64,000 nucleotides of DNA, taken from NCBI GenBank assembly GCA_016707525.1, contig JADJHP010000002.1, positions 504,501-568,500 of the forward strand. The letters run 5' to 3'. The stretch comes from Ignavibacteriota bacterium. Its GTDB lineage: Bacteria; Bacteroidota; Ignavibacteria; UBA10030; UBA6906. Shown here piece after piece: positions 42,866 through 52,191 of this stretch (the first letter of the stretch is position 1; each line of letters begins with the position of its first letter). Below the pieces are notes generated by a model. That model searched no databases, was not told where the DNA came from, and saw only the letters and a program-made list of their open reading frames with translations. Made by a program: the position numbers and the translations under genes.

Positions 42866-44062
42866 ATGACAACGAAGACGATCGATGACATCGCCCTTGC
42901 GGGCAAGAAAGTACTCGTACGCGTGGACTTCAACGTGCCGATGACGCCGGACCTCAAGGTATCCGACGACAAGCGCATCGTCGAGTCGCTGCCCACGATC
43001 ACAAAACTCCTTTCCTCCGGCGCCGCGGTGATCCTCATGAGCCATCTTGGCCGCCCGAAAGGGAAGCCGACCCCGGAATTCTCGCTGAAGCCGGTGGCCC
43101 AGCACCTCGCGACACTGCTCAAGACCGATGTGAAGTTCGCCGAAGATTGCGTCGGCCGGCCTGCGCGCGCTGCGGTCGATGCGCTCCAGCCCGGACAGGT
43201 GCTTCTCCTGGAGAACCTCCGCTTCCATGCCGAAGAAGAGAAGAACGTGGAAGCATTCGCAAAGGAACTCGCGTCGCTTGGCGATGTGTACGTGAACGAT
43301 GCCTTCGGCACCGCCCATCGTGCGCATGCCTCGACCGAAGGCATCACGCATTTCCTCACGCCGTCGGTCGCCGGCTACCTGATGCAGAAGGAGATCGAAT
43401 ACCTCGGCCGTGCTGTGGCCGACCCCGCCCGCCCGTACATGGCGATCCTCGGCGGCGCGAAGATCTCCGGCAAGATCGATGTGATCCAGAACCTCATGCC
43501 GAAGGTCGATGCCCTGGTGATCGGCGGCGGCATGGCGTTCACCTTCTTCGCCGCACAGGGCCTCGAGGTGGGCGATTCGCTCGTCGAGCAGGAGAAGCTC
43601 GGCCTCGCCAAAGAGATCCTGGAGACCGCGAAGAGCAAGAACAAGCGGCTCATCCTGCCGGTGGATTGCGTGATCGCCGACAAGTTCGACAATGACGCAA
43701 AGCGGCGCATCGTGCCCGTGCACCAGATCCCCGCCGGCTGGCGCGGCCTGGATATCGGCCCCGAGACCGTGAAGGTCATCAGCATGGAACTCCGCCGCGC
43801 CAAGACGATCGTGTGGAACGGTCCGATGGGCGTGTTCGAAATGCCGAACTTCGCGAACGGTACGCTGGAGATCGCGAAGCTTCTTGCCGAGGTCACGAAG
43901 AACGGTGCCGTGACGATCGTTGGTGGCGGCGACTCCGCGGCCGCGATCGCGCAGGCAGGCTTCGAAACGGCTGTCTCCCATGTGTCCACCGGCGGCGGTG
44001 CCTCCCTCGAGTTCCTCGAAGGGAAGAATCTCCCCGGGCTGGCCGCACTCGATACGAAGTGA
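42866..44062 (+). CDS. pgk: Phosphoglycerate kinase
   Basis: 398-aa glycolytic ATP-generating enzyme. The signature KKVLVRVDFNVPMTPDLKV, the substrate Arg region VILMSHLGRPKGKP, LLLENLRFHAEEEKN, VNDAFGTAHRAHAS, the hinge LGGAKISGKI, NGPMGVFEMPNFANGT and the ATP-site GGGDSAAAIAQ are all present. Full length. It is transcribed with gap by readthrough of the intervening terminator or from an unseen promoter. ATG 42866 follows AAGGAACC. The rhomboid gene begins 51 nt downstream. Confidence 0.98.
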   Translation: MTTKTIDDIALAGKKVLVRVDFNVPMTPDLKVSDDKRIVESLPTITKLLSSGAAVILMSHLGRPKGKPTPEFSLKPVAQHLATLLKTDVKFAEDCVGRPARAAVDALQPGQVLLLENLRFHAEEEKNVEAFAKELASLGDVYVNDAFGTAHRAHASTEGITHFLTPSVAGYLMQKEIEYLGRAVADPARPYMAILGGAKISGKIDVIQNLMPKVDALVIGGGMAFTFFAAQGLEVGDSLVEQEKLGLAKEILETAKSKNKRLILPVDCVIADKFDNDAKRRIVPVHQIPAGWRGLDIGPETVKVISMELRRAKTIVWNGPMGVFEMPNFANGTLEIAKLLAEVTKNGAVTIVGGGDSAAAIAQAGFETAVSHVSTGGGASLEFLEGKNLPGLAALDTK

Positions 44063-44113
44063 ACCATTCACGCTGTCGTGGTGTTGACACCGTAGCAAAG
44101 GAGGAGTAGAACG

Positions 44114-45049
44114 ATGTCGTCGTACGGATCCATGCGGTCCGGTTCCTATTACCGCCCCGCGTTCTTCGGGGGATTCAGCATGTTCCCGCCGGTGATCAAA
44201 GCACTGATCATCAGCAACGCCGTCATTCTGCTCCTCCTGAAGTATTTTCTCGCCCCCCTGACCATCGGGGGGCACTATGTCTTCCAGGACCTCACCAACC
44301 TGCTTGCCCTGCATGGCCTGGGGTCACCGTCCTTCTGGCCCTGGCAGTTCGTGACGTACATGTTCCTCCACGCGGACTTCCTGCATCTGCTGTTCAACAT
44401 GCTGGCGCTGTGGATGTTCGGCATGGAGATGGAGAACGCCTGGGGGTCGAAGAAATTCCTCATCTTTTATATGGTGTGCGGTATCGGTGCGGGGGTCGTG
44501 GACTTCCTCATGGCACCGCTCATCGGTCATCTGGGCGGGACCGTCGGGGCATCGGGCGCGGTGTTCGGGGTGATGATCGCCTTCGCGATGTTGTTCCCGG
44601 ACCGGCCCATCTATGTGTATTTCCTGTTCCCTGTCCGTGCGAAATACCTCGTGGCATTCTGGATCGGCGCCGAGGTACTGAACGGTGTTCTCGGGACCGA
44701 GAACGGGGTGGCACACTTCGCACATCTCGGCGGCGCGCTCGTTGGCTTCCTGTATATGGCCGTCGACCTCGGCATGATCCCGCTGCGTGAGTGGACCATC
44801 GGTTTCAAGGGCGAAGAATCCTTGCCGTTCTCCGGCAGCGCACGCGTCCGGAAATCCGGCGGCGAAGAGGTGCGCGATGCGAAATTCTACGACATCTCCA
44901 CCGGCAAACCGATGGGGCCGAAGAATAAGGATGAGGTCAACCAGGAGGTGATCGATGCCATCCTGGATAAGATCAGTACCGGCGGCTATCAGAGCCTGTC
45001 CGAAGATGAGAAACGGATCCTGAACGAAGCAAGCAGACGGATGCATTGA
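44114..45049 (+). CDS. Rhomboid family intramembrane serine protease with C-terminal DUF6576-like tail
   Basis: 311 aa with about six membrane helices. LHADFLHLLFNMLALWMFG carries the HxxxN oxyanion motif, VGASGAVFG the catalytic Ser and HFAHLGGALVG the catalytic His. A ~100-residue soluble tail (KFYDISTGKPMGPKNKDEVN, SLSEDEKRILNEASRRMH) is typical of Bacteroidetes rhomboids. Substrates are unknown. ATG 44114 has AAAGGAGGAG upstream, one of the strongest ribosome-binding sites in the window. Its stop overlaps the possible TTG start of ispG. Confidence 0.93.
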   Translation: MSSYGSMRSGSYYRPAFFGGFSMFPPVIKALIISNAVILLLLKYFLAPLTIGGHYVFQDLTNLLALHGLGSPSFWPWQFVTYMFLHADFLHLLFNMLALWMFGMEMENAWGSKKFLIFYMVCGIGAGVVDFLMAPLIGHLGGTVGASGAVFGVMIAFAMLFPDRPIYVYFLFPVRAKYLVAFWIGAEVLNGVLGTENGVAHFAHLGGALVGFLYMAVDLGMIPLREWTIGFKGEESLPFSGSARVRKSGGEEVRDAKFYDISTGKPMGPKNKDEVNQEVIDAILDKISTGGYQSLSEDEKRILNEASRRMH

Positions 45050-46188
45050 GCGGAATGGAGCGTATGGAGATCCCTATCACGAACCTGGCGGAGACCACGC
45101 CGGGATCCGGTGAACCGAAATTCAGCGCGCTGCGGCGTGCGACACGCCGCGTGCTCGTGGGCGGCATCGCCATCGGCGGTGGCGCACCGCTGTCGGTGCA
45201 GACCATGACCAAGACCAAGACCGCCGATGTGGCGGGAACGGTCGCACAGATCGTGGGAGCGGCCGAGGCCGGCTGCGATATCGTCCGCGTGACGGTGAAT
45301 GAGAAGGAAGCCGCCGAAGCCATGGCGGCCATCGTCACGCAGTCGCCCATCCCTGTCGTCGCCGACATTCATTTCAATCATATCTTCGCCCTGAAGGCGA
45401 TCGAGGCCGGCGTCGCCAAGGTGCGCATCAATCCCGGCAACATCGGGAGCAAGGACCGCATCCGCGAGGTGCTCACGGCCGCGAAAGACCGCGGCATTCC
45501 GATCCGCATCGGCGTCAATTCCGGTTCGCTGGAAGAGGACATCCTTACCAAGCACGGCTATCCGACCGCCGAAGCGCTCTTCGAGAGCGCGATGCGCCAC
45601 GTCGGCATCTGCGATGAATTCGGCTTCCGCGACGTCGTGATCTCGGTGAAGTCCACCGACGTGCGCCTGATGATCGAGGCGTATCGCCTTGTGGCCCGGC
45701 GTACCGACATCCCCCTGCACCTCGGTGTCACCGAGGCCGGTACGACGAAGATCGGCACGATCAAGTCGGCCGTGGGCATCGGCACGCTCCTCGCGGAAGG
45801 CATCGGCGATACCATCCGGGTGTCCCTCACCGACGAGCCCGTGAAGGAAGTGGAGGTCGGCAAGGAGATCCTGCGTACCCTCGGCCTTGCCACACGCAAC
45901 GTGGAACTCATCGCCTGCCCGACCTGCGGGCGGCTGGAAGTGGACCTGTTCGGCATCATGGCAGAGCTGGAGAAGCGTCTGGAGGGAGTGAAGAAGCCGG
46001 TGAAGATCGCCGTCCTGGGTTGCGTCGTCAACGGCCCCGGCGAAGCGAGCGAGGCCGACATCGGCATCGCTGCAGGCAAAGGTGTCGGCATCCTGTACCG
46101 CAAGGGCGAGGTCATCCGCAAGGTGAAGGAATCCGAGATCGTTGACGTGATCGTTGAAGAGGTCGCCAAGTTCACCCCAGCTGTGTAG
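45046..46188 (+). CDS. ispG: 4-hydroxy-3-methylbut-2-enyl diphosphate synthase (flavodoxin/ferredoxin)
   Basis: An iron-sulfur enzyme of the MEP isoprenoid pathway. TIM-barrel motifs SVQTMTKTKTADV, CDIVRVTV, VVADIHFNHIFAL, KVRINPGNIGSK and HLGVTEAG are present, and the 4Fe-4S ligands are in CPTCGR and LGCVVNGPGEA. It has the compact bacterial form (about 380 aa) rather than the larger insert form. TTG 45046 would overlap the rhomboid stop as TTGA; ATG 45055 or 45064 are equally possible and lose only a few residues. Confidence 0.95.
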   Translation: MSGMERMEIPITNLAETTPGSGEPKFSALRRATRRVLVGGIAIGGGAPLSVQTMTKTKTADVAGTVAQIVGAAEAGCDIVRVTVNEKEAAEAMAAIVTQSPIPVVADIHFNHIFALKAIEAGVAKVRINPGNIGSKDRIREVLTAAKDRGIPIRIGVNSGSLEEDILTKHGYPTAEALFESAMRHVGICDEFGFRDVVISVKSTDVRLMIEAYRLVARRTDIPLHLGVTEAGTTKIGTIKSAVGIGTLLAEGIGDTIRVSLTDEPVKEVEVGKEILRTLGLATRNVELIACPTCGRLEVDLFGIMAELEKRLEGVKKPVKIAVLGCVVNGPGEASEADIGIAAGKGVGILYRKGEVIRKVKESEIVDVIVEEVAKFTPAV

Positions 46189-46207
46189 TCTTCCACCTCC
46201 GGACCAC

Positions 46208-46990
46208 ATGAATATTCTGTTTATCGGTGATATCGTCGGGACCCCCGGCCTCGAGATCGCGGAGACCCTTGTCCCCGGCCTCATCAAGAAGCATGATGTC
46301 GATCTCGTGATCGTCAATGGCGAGAACGTCACCGAAGGCAAAGGCATCGCCGAAGAACATGCGAAACGCATCTTCGCTCTCGGCGCGCATGTGATCACGA
46401 CGGGCAATCACGTGTGGGACCGCTGGGACAGCCGGAAGGTGCTGGGTTCCGACCGCCGCATCCTGCGTCCGTTGAACTATCCGCGCGACAATGGCGGGAA
46501 TGGATTCATCGTCGTGGACCTCGGCGAAAAGGGAAAGGCCGGGGTGCTGAATGTCCAGGGCCGCGTGTATATGCAGGCCATCGACGATCCGTTCCGCTCC
46601 GCCGAATGGGCGGTGAGCAAGATCCAGGAAGAGACGAAGATCGTGTTCGTGGATTTCCATGCGGATGCGACGGCGGAAAAGATGGCGATGGGGTGGTTCC
46701 TGGACGGCAAGATCACGGCGCTCGCAGGGACGCACACGCACACGCCGACGGGCGATTGCAGGATCCTCCCCCGCGGCAGCGCGTTCATCACGGATGTCGG
46801 CATGACCGGCCCGTACGATTCCGTGTTGGGGATGAAGAAGGAAGCGGCGCTGAAGCGCCTCGTGCTGGGGACCCCGCACAAGTATGAGGTGGCGAGCAAC
46901 GATGTCCGCCTCTGTGGCCTGCTCGTGAAGGCCGACCCCGCCACCGGCAAGGCTCTCTCCGCAGAACACATCATCTTCCCAGCTTTCTGA
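46208..46990 (+). CDS. YmdB-like metallophosphoesterase (TIGR00282)
   Basis: 260 aa from ATG 46208. Metal ligands are seen in ILFIGDIVGTPG, VIVNGENVTEGKG, TTGNHVWDR, VDFHADATAEK and GTHTHTPTGD. Family members are dinuclear-metal 2',3'-cyclic nucleotide phosphodiesterases; in Bacillus YmdB affects biofilm and sporulation gene expression. The substrate here is not known. It follows ispG by 19 nt and precedes folD by 6 nt, in one operon. Confidence 0.92.
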   Translation: MNILFIGDIVGTPGLEIAETLVPGLIKKHDVDLVIVNGENVTEGKGIAEEHAKRIFALGAHVITTGNHVWDRWDSRKVLGSDRRILRPLNYPRDNGGNGFIVVDLGEKGKAGVLNVQGRVYMQAIDDPFRSAEWAVSKIQEETKIVFVDFHADATAEKMAMGWFLDGKITALAGTHTHTPTGDCRILPRGSAFITDVGMTGPYDSVLGMKKEAALKRLVLGTPHKYEVASNDVRLCGLLVKADPATGKALSAEHIIFPAF

Positions 46991-46996
46991 GGACCC

Positions 46997-47881
46997 ATGG
47001 CAGCGCAGCGCATCGAGGGGAAACCCGTCGCCGAACAGATCAAGAATGAGGTCCGCGAAGGCGTTGCGCAGCTGATCAGGGAGAAGGGCGTCCGCCCCGG
47101 ACTCGGCGTCATCCTTGTTGGCGAAGATCCCGCTTCTCAGACCTATGTGAACTCCAAGGGCAAGGCCTGTGCGGACCTCGGGATGCACTCCGAGACGATC
47201 CGGATGCCGGCCGACGCCACCGAGGCAGCCGTCCTCGCACAGGTCCACGCCTGGAATGCCGATCCCCTCATGCACGGCATCCTTGTCCAGATGCCCCTCC
47301 CGAAACATATCCATGAGCAGCGCGTGATCGAAGCCATCGACCCGCGCAAGGATGTGGACGGGTTCCATCCCGTCAATGTGGGCAGGCTGGTCATCGGCAT
47401 GGAATGCCTCCGCCCCTGTACCCCCGCCGGCATCCAGGAACTGCTCGTCCGCAGCGGCAACGATCCGGGCGGCAAGCACGTTGTCGTCGTCGGGCGCAGT
47501 AACATCGTCGGCAAGCCCATTGCCAACATCCTGCTGCAGAAGGCGAAGGGGGCCAATGCGGTCGTCACCATCGCCCATACCGGCATGAAGGATATCAGGC
47601 CCTTCATCAAACAGGCGGATATCCTCATCGCCGCCGTCGGCCGGCCGGAGAGCATCACCGGTGCAATGCTCAAACCGGGCTGTGTCGTCATCGACGTCGG
47701 CATCAACCGCATCAACGACCCTTCGCTTCCCAAAGGGTACCGCAACGTCGGGGATGTGCATTTTGCATCGGCTGCGGAGGTCGCTTCTGCCATTACCCCG
47801 GTCCCGGGGGGTGTCGGACTCATGACCATCGCGATGCTGATGCAGAACACCCTTCTGGCCGCCCGCCGGCTTTCTTGCTAA
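46997..47881 (+). CDS. folD: Bifunctional methylenetetrahydrofolate dehydrogenase/cyclohydrolase
   Basis: 294 aa. Makes 10-formyl-THF, the donor for fmt in this window. PGLGVILVGEDPASQTYVNS, the catalytic Lys in NSKGKACADLG, VQMPLPKHI, DPRKDVDGFHPVN, PCTPAGIQELL and VVVGRSNIVGKPIA are all present, and PVPGGVGLMTIAML (TPVPGGV motif) ends the protein. It starts 6 nt after the ymdB-like gene. The promoter of the next gene overlaps its last codons. Confidence 0.97.
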   Translation: MAAQRIEGKPVAEQIKNEVREGVAQLIREKGVRPGLGVILVGEDPASQTYVNSKGKACADLGMHSETIRMPADATEAAVLAQVHAWNADPLMHGILVQMPLPKHIHEQRVIEAIDPRKDVDGFHPVNVGRLVIGMECLRPCTPAGIQELLVRSGNDPGGKHVVVVGRSNIVGKPIANILLQKAKGANAVVTIAHTGMKDIRPFIKQADILIAAVGRPESITGAMLKPGCVVIDVGINRINDPSLPKGYRNVGDVHFASAAEVASAITPVPGGVGLMTIAMLMQNTLLAARRLSC

Positions 47882-47903
47882 TCCTGCTCATTTTCCGTAC
47901 CTT
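47875..47903 (+). promoter_or_regulatory. Putative promoter for P5C dehydrogenase
   Basis: TTG (47875-47877), a 20-nt spacer and TACCTT (47898-47903), overlapping the end of folD and giving a leader of ~65 nt before ATG 47975. Confidence 0.5.
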
Positions 47904-47974
47904 AGAGCACTTTGAGCATTCTCTCCCGCTCGGGACCTGCGACCTGGCGTACCACCCAATTGTGTGAGGAACGT

Positions 47975-49534
47975 ATGGCGATTCCCAAGTTTTCCAACGA
48001 ACCCGTCCTGGATTTCACCAAACCGGCCAACAAGAAGAAACAGCTCGATGCCCTGAAGAAGATCAAGTCGGGGCTCGGCCAGGAATTTCCCATTCTGATC
48101 GGCAGTGAGCACATCCGGCTGGATGAGAAATTCAAGTCGTTCAACCCTTCACGCCCGGCCGAAGTGGTCGGCGTCTTCCAGAAGGGGAATGCCACTCTTG
48201 CCAACAAGGCGATGGACGTTGCGCTCGCCGCGTTCGAGCAGTGGAAGACCGTTGCACCGGCAAAGCGTGCGGCCGTCCTCTTCAAGGCGGCGGCCATCAT
48301 GAAGAAGAAGCGGTTCGACCTCAACGCGATCATGATCCTCGAGGTCGGCAAGACCTGGCCTGAGGCCGATGCGGATACGGCCGAGGCCATCGACTTCCTC
48401 GAGTACTACGGCCGCGAGATGCTGCGGTACGGCGAAGAACATCCGGTCGTGAAGAATCCCGGCGAAAAGGGGAAACTGGTGTACGTCCCCCTCGGGGTCG
48501 GCGTCGTTATCCCGCCGTGGAACTTCCCCCTCGCGATCCTCGCCGGCATGTCCTCCGCGGCGATCGTCGCAGGCAATACGGTCGTGCTCAAGCCGTCCAG
48601 CGATTCTCCGCGCATCGGTTGGGCATTCGTCGAGATCATGCAGGAAGCCGGGGTTCCCCCGGGCGTGCTGAACTTCGTCTCCGGCCCCGGCGGGGCCGTG
48701 GGCGATACACTGGTGCTGCATCCGAAGACCCGCTTCATCTCGTTCACCGGATCCAAAGAGGTCGGCATCCATATCAACGAGGTCGCTGCGAAGGTACAGC
48801 CCGGACAGGTCTGGCTGAAGCGCGTCGTGGCGGAGATGGGTGGTAAGGACAGCATCGTTGTGGACGAGACGGCGGATCTCGATGCGGCGGTCGCCGGCAC
48901 GGTGGCATCGGCCTTCGGGTTCCAGGGGCAGAAGTGTTCCGCATGCTCGCGCGCGATCGTTGTCGGGAAGGTCTACGACCGTTTCGTGGAAGCGGTGGCG
49001 AAACGGACCGAGACGTTGTCCCTGGGCGATGCCGAGGACCCGCGCAACTCCATGGGCCCGGTCGTGAACGAAGGTTCGCAGGAGAGCATCCTGGGCTATA
49101 TCCGGAAAGGCCTTGCGGAAGGCGGCCGCCTCGTCGCCGGCGGCATGAAGGTCGGCGACAGCGGGTATTTCATCCGTCCGACGGTCATCGCGGATGTCGA
49201 TCCGAAGGCGACGATCTCGCAGGAAGAGATCTTTGGTCCGGTGCTGGCGATCATCAAGGCGCGCGACTTCGATCACGCGATGGAGATCGCGAACAACACC
49301 GAGTTCGGCCTGACCGGCGCGCTGTACTCGAAGAATGCGAAGCGGCTGAAACGCGCCGAGTCGGAGTTCTTCGTCGGCAACCTGTATCTGAACCGGAAGT
49401 GCACCGGCGCGCTCGTCGGCGTGCATCCCTTCGGCGGTTTCAACATGAGCGGCACGGATTCGAAGGCGGGCGGACGGGATTACCTCCTGCTCTTCCTGCA
49501 GGGAAAATCGATCGCAACAAAGAACATTCACTAA
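47975..49534 (+). CDS. L-glutamate gamma-semialdehyde (P5C) dehydrogenase
   Basis: 519 aa; the second step of proline catabolism, giving glutamate. The aldehyde dehydrogenase fold has VIPPWNFPLAILAG (Asn), FTGSKEVGIHI, the catalytic Glu in VVAEMGGKDSIVV and the catalytic Cys in FQGQKCSACSRAIV. IGSEHIRLDEKFKSFNPSRP and HPFGGFNMSGTDSKAGGRDY are typical of the P5CDH branch. ATG 47975 is chosen; an in-frame extension to 47912 runs through the leader. Its partner proline dehydrogenase is encoded separately at 9746, with a similar promoter. Confidence 0.94.
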   Translation: MAIPKFSNEPVLDFTKPANKKKQLDALKKIKSGLGQEFPILIGSEHIRLDEKFKSFNPSRPAEVVGVFQKGNATLANKAMDVALAAFEQWKTVAPAKRAAVLFKAAAIMKKKRFDLNAIMILEVGKTWPEADADTAEAIDFLEYYGREMLRYGEEHPVVKNPGEKGKLVYVPLGVGVVIPPWNFPLAILAGMSSAAIVAGNTVVLKPSSDSPRIGWAFVEIMQEAGVPPGVLNFVSGPGGAVGDTLVLHPKTRFISFTGSKEVGIHINEVAAKVQPGQVWLKRVVAEMGGKDSIVVDETADLDAAVAGTVASAFGFQGQKCSACSRAIVVGKVYDRFVEAVAKRTETLSLGDAEDPRNSMGPVVNEGSQESILGYIRKGLAEGGRLVAGGMKVGDSGYFIRPTVIADVDPKATISQEEIFGPVLAIIKARDFDHAMEIANNTEFGLTGALYSKNAKRLKRAESEFFVGNLYLNRKCTGALVGVHPFGGFNMSGTDSKAGGRDYLLLFLQGKSIATKNIH

Positions 49535-49552
49535 GCGGACAGGATTGGCGCC

Positions 49553-50713
49553 ATGAAGGTCCACGAGTACCAGGCAAAGGACATCCTCAGGAAGTTCGAT
49601 GTCGCGCTCCCCAAAGGCCAGGTGGCCTTCTCGGTGGATGAAGCGGTCCAGGCAGCACAGAACCTCGGCGGGTCGGTCTGGGTCGTGAAGGCCCAGATCC
49701 ATGCCGGCGGGCGTGGCAAGGGCGGCGGCGTGAAGGTGGCCCGTTCGCTGGAGGAAGTGCGGACATACGCTTCGCAGATCCTCGGCATGCAACTCGTGAC
49801 GCATCAGACCGGCCCCGAAGGACGCATCGTGAAACGCCTGCTCATCGAGCAGGGGATCTCGATCGCCCGCGAGCTCTATATCGGCATCACCCTGGACCGC
49901 GCGACCTCGCGCAACACGGTCATGGCCTCCACCGAAGGCGGCATGGAGATCGAGAAGGTCGCCGCCGAATCACCGGAGAAGATCCTGAAGGAATACGTGG
50001 ACCGCGGCGCGGGGTTCCGTCCGTACCAGGCGCGTGCGCTGGCATTCGGGCTCGGCCTCACGGGCGATGCGTTCAAGAACGGCGTGAAGTTCCTCCAGGC
50101 GCTGTACAAGGCGTACGAGGCGATGGACTGCTCGCTTGCCGAGATCAATCCGCTGGTGGTCACCACCGACGGCGTGGTGATGGCGCTCGATGCCAAGATG
50201 AACTTCGATGACAACGCCCTCGACCGGCATCCCGAACTCGCCCCGCTGCGCGATATCGACGAAGAGGACCCGCTCGAGGTGGAGGCTTCGAAGGCGAACC
50301 TGAACTACATCAAGCTGGACGGCAACGTCGGCTGCATGGTGAACGGTGCAGGCCTGGCGATGGGGACCATGGACATCATCAAGCTTGCCGGCGGCGAACC
50401 GGCGAACTTCCTGGATGTCGGCGGCGGCGCGAATGCGCAGACGGTGGAAGCCGGGTTCAAGATCATCCTGGCCGACAAGAACGTGCGCGCTGTGCTGATC
50501 AACATCTTTGGCGGCATCGTGCGTTGCGATCGTGTCGCGACGGGCGTTGTCGAGGCCGCACGCAAAGTGAAAGTGGATATTCCCGTGGTGGTGCGTCTGG
50601 CCGGCACGAATGCCGAGCTGGCGGGGGAGATCCTCGCCGCGTCCGGGATGAATTTCCTCGTTGCCAGAAGTCTCAAAGACGCAGCGGAAAAAGTGACGGA
50701 AGCGATCGCCTGA
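49553..50713 (+). CDS. sucC: Succinyl-CoA ligase (ADP/GDP-forming) beta subunit
   Basis: 386 aa. ATP-grasp N-terminal domain with HEYQAKDILRKFDVALPKGQ, VVKAQIHAGGRGKGGGVKVA and AEINPLVVTTDG; C-terminal CoA-ligase domain with NGAGLAMGTMDIIKLAGG, ANFLDVGGGANAQTVEAGF and INIFGGIVRCD. Normal length. The alpha subunit gene sucD, often adjacent, is not in this window. Its stop TGA 50711-50713 overlaps the CTG start proposed for gatB. Confidence 0.97.
   Translation: MKVHEYQAKDILRKFDVALPKGQVAFSVDEAVQAAQNLGGSVWVVKAQIHAGGRGKGGGVKVARSLEEVRTYASQILGMQLVTHQTGPEGRIVKRLLIEQGISIARELYIGITLDRATSRNTVMASTEGGMEIEKVAAESPEKILKEYVDRGAGFRPYQARALAFGLGLTGDAFKNGVKFLQALYKAYEAMDCSLAEINPLVVTTDGVVMALDAKMNFDDNALDRHPELAPLRDIDEEDPLEVEASKANLNYIKLDGNVGCMVNGAGLAMGTMDIIKLAGGEPANFLDVGGGANAQTVEAGFKIILADKNVRAVLINIFGGIVRCDRVATGVVEAARKVKVDIPVVVRLAGTNAELAGEILAASGMNFLVARSLKDAAEKVTEAIA
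50698..50702 (+). promoter_or_regulatory. Shine-Dalgarno GGAAG supporting the CTG start of gatB
   Basis: GGAAG within the last codons of sucC, 7 nt before CTG 50710. It supports reinitiation at the CTGA junction. Confidence 0.4.
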
Positions 50714-52188
50714 ACACACCGTCTCCATACGAGGCGGTCATCGGGCTCGAGGTTCATGCCCAACTTCTGACCGCAACCAAGGCCTTCTGCAGCTGTTCGA
50801 ACCGGTTCGGCGATGCGCCGAATTCGAACGTCTGTCCGGTATGCCTCGGCCTCCCCGGCACCCTTCCGGTGCTCAACCGGGATCTGGTGGAGTACATCAT
50901 CCGGATGGGCCTTGCCACCGGTTGCCGCATCACGCCGCGTTCGATCCTCGCACGGAAGAACTACTTCTACCCGGACCTCCCCAAAGGGTACCAGATCTCG
51001 CAGTATGAAGAGCCGATCTGTATCGATGGGAACCTGGAGATCGAGCTCGAAGGCGGCACGAAGACGAGTGTGCGGATCAAGCGCATCCATATGGAAGAGG
51101 ATGCAGGCAAACTGATCCACGATCAGGGGCCGCAGACGCTCGTGGACCTCAACCGGTGCGGGACGCCGCTCATCGAGATCGTCACCGAACCGGACCTCCG
51201 GTCGCCGCGCGAGGCATATCACGCTCTCATTCTCATCCGTCAGTTGGTGACCTACCTTGGCATCTGCGACGGGAATATGGAGGAGGGGAGCCTGCGGTGC
51301 GATGCGAACGTCTCGATCCGTCTGCGTGGCGAGACCGCGCTCGGGACGAAGACCGAAGTGAAGAACATGAACTCGTTCCGGAATGTGGAACGGGCGCTGG
51401 AGTTCGAGATCCAGCGACAGATCGATCTCGTGGGAACGGGCGGACGCGTGGTGCAGGAGACCCTGCTCTGGGACGCCGATGCCGGATGTGCCTACCCCAT
51501 GCGCAGCAAGGAAGAGGCGCATGATTACCGGTATTTCCCCGATCCCGATCTGGTTCCGGTGCTTGTCGATGAAGCGTGGGAGAAGGCGGCCCGTGCCGCG
51601 TTGCCGGAATTGCCGGTGCCCCGGCGCGACCGCTACGAAAGCACCTTCGGCCTTCCGCGGTACGATGCCGATGTGCTGACGGCCGAACGGCCGGTCGCGG
51701 ACTACTTCGAGCAGACACTCACGGCATTGCAGGGGCTCCGCCCCGGTGACGGTGCAGCACTCGCGAAACCGGTGAGCAACTGGGTGATGACGGACGTCCT
51801 GCGCGTCGTGGCCGAACAGAAGGTGGAAGTCGGTGCGTTCCCCATCGCTCCGGCACGCCTCGCCGGGATGATCGGGCTGATCCTGGACGGGACCATCAGC
51901 GGGAAGATCGCCAAGGATGTGTTCGAGGCGATGCTGACATCGACGGCAGAGGCGAAGGCGATCGTACAGGAGCGAGGGCTGGTGCAGGTATCCGACGGCG
52001 GTGCGATCACCGCTATCGTCGAAGACGTGCTCGCCGCGAATGGGGCGCAGGTGCAGCAGTACCTCGGTGGGAATGAGAGAGTGTTCGGTTTCTTTGTTGG
52101 CGAGACCATGAAGCGGATGCAGGGCAAGGGGAACCCGAAAATGGTGAATGAGGTTCTGAAGGCGCAGCTCGCAGCGCGAAAGGGTTGA
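50710..52188 (+). CDS. gatB: Asp/Glu-tRNA amidotransferase subunit B with apparent CTG start
   Basis: 492 aa. Part of GatCAB, which converts Glu-tRNA(Gln) or Asp-tRNA(Asn) to the amide form. YEAVIGLEVHAQL at the N-terminus, the zinc Cys pairs SCSNRFG and VCPVCLGLPG, YFYPDLPKGYQISQYEEP, HMEEDAGKL, RCGTPLIEIVTEPD and MRSKEEAHDYRYFPDPDL are present, with a YqeY-like C-terminal domain (NPKMVNEVLKAQL). No ATG, GTG or TTG occurs in frame between about 50524 and the conserved YEAVIGLEV. CTG 50710, overlapping the sucC stop as CTGA, gives exactly the expected N-terminus. gatA and gatC are not nearby. Confidence 0.93.
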   Translation: MNTPSPYEAVIGLEVHAQLLTATKAFCSCSNRFGDAPNSNVCPVCLGLPGTLPVLNRDLVEYIIRMGLATGCRITPRSILARKNYFYPDLPKGYQISQYEEPICIDGNLEIELEGGTKTSVRIKRIHMEEDAGKLIHDQGPQTLVDLNRCGTPLIEIVTEPDLRSPREAYHALILIRQLVTYLGICDGNMEEGSLRCDANVSIRLRGETALGTKTEVKNMNSFRNVERALEFEIQRQIDLVGTGGRVVQETLLWDADAGCAYPMRSKEEAHDYRYFPDPDLVPVLVDEAWEKAARAALPELPVPRRDRYESTFGLPRYDADVLTAERPVADYFEQTLTALQGLRPGDGAALAKPVSNWVMTDVLRVVAEQKVEVGAFPIAPARLAGMIGLILDGTISGKIAKDVFEAMLTSTAEAKAIVQERGLVQVSDGGAITAIVEDVLAANGAQVQQYLGGNERVFGFFVGETMKRMQGKGNPKMVNEVLKAQLAARKG

Positions 52189-52191
52189 CCG

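Noticed and set aside
41783..44314. 843-codon minus-strand open frame opposite gap and pgk
   Set aside because: It spans two unmistakable glycolytic genes and the terminator between them; composition is that of an antisense shadow.
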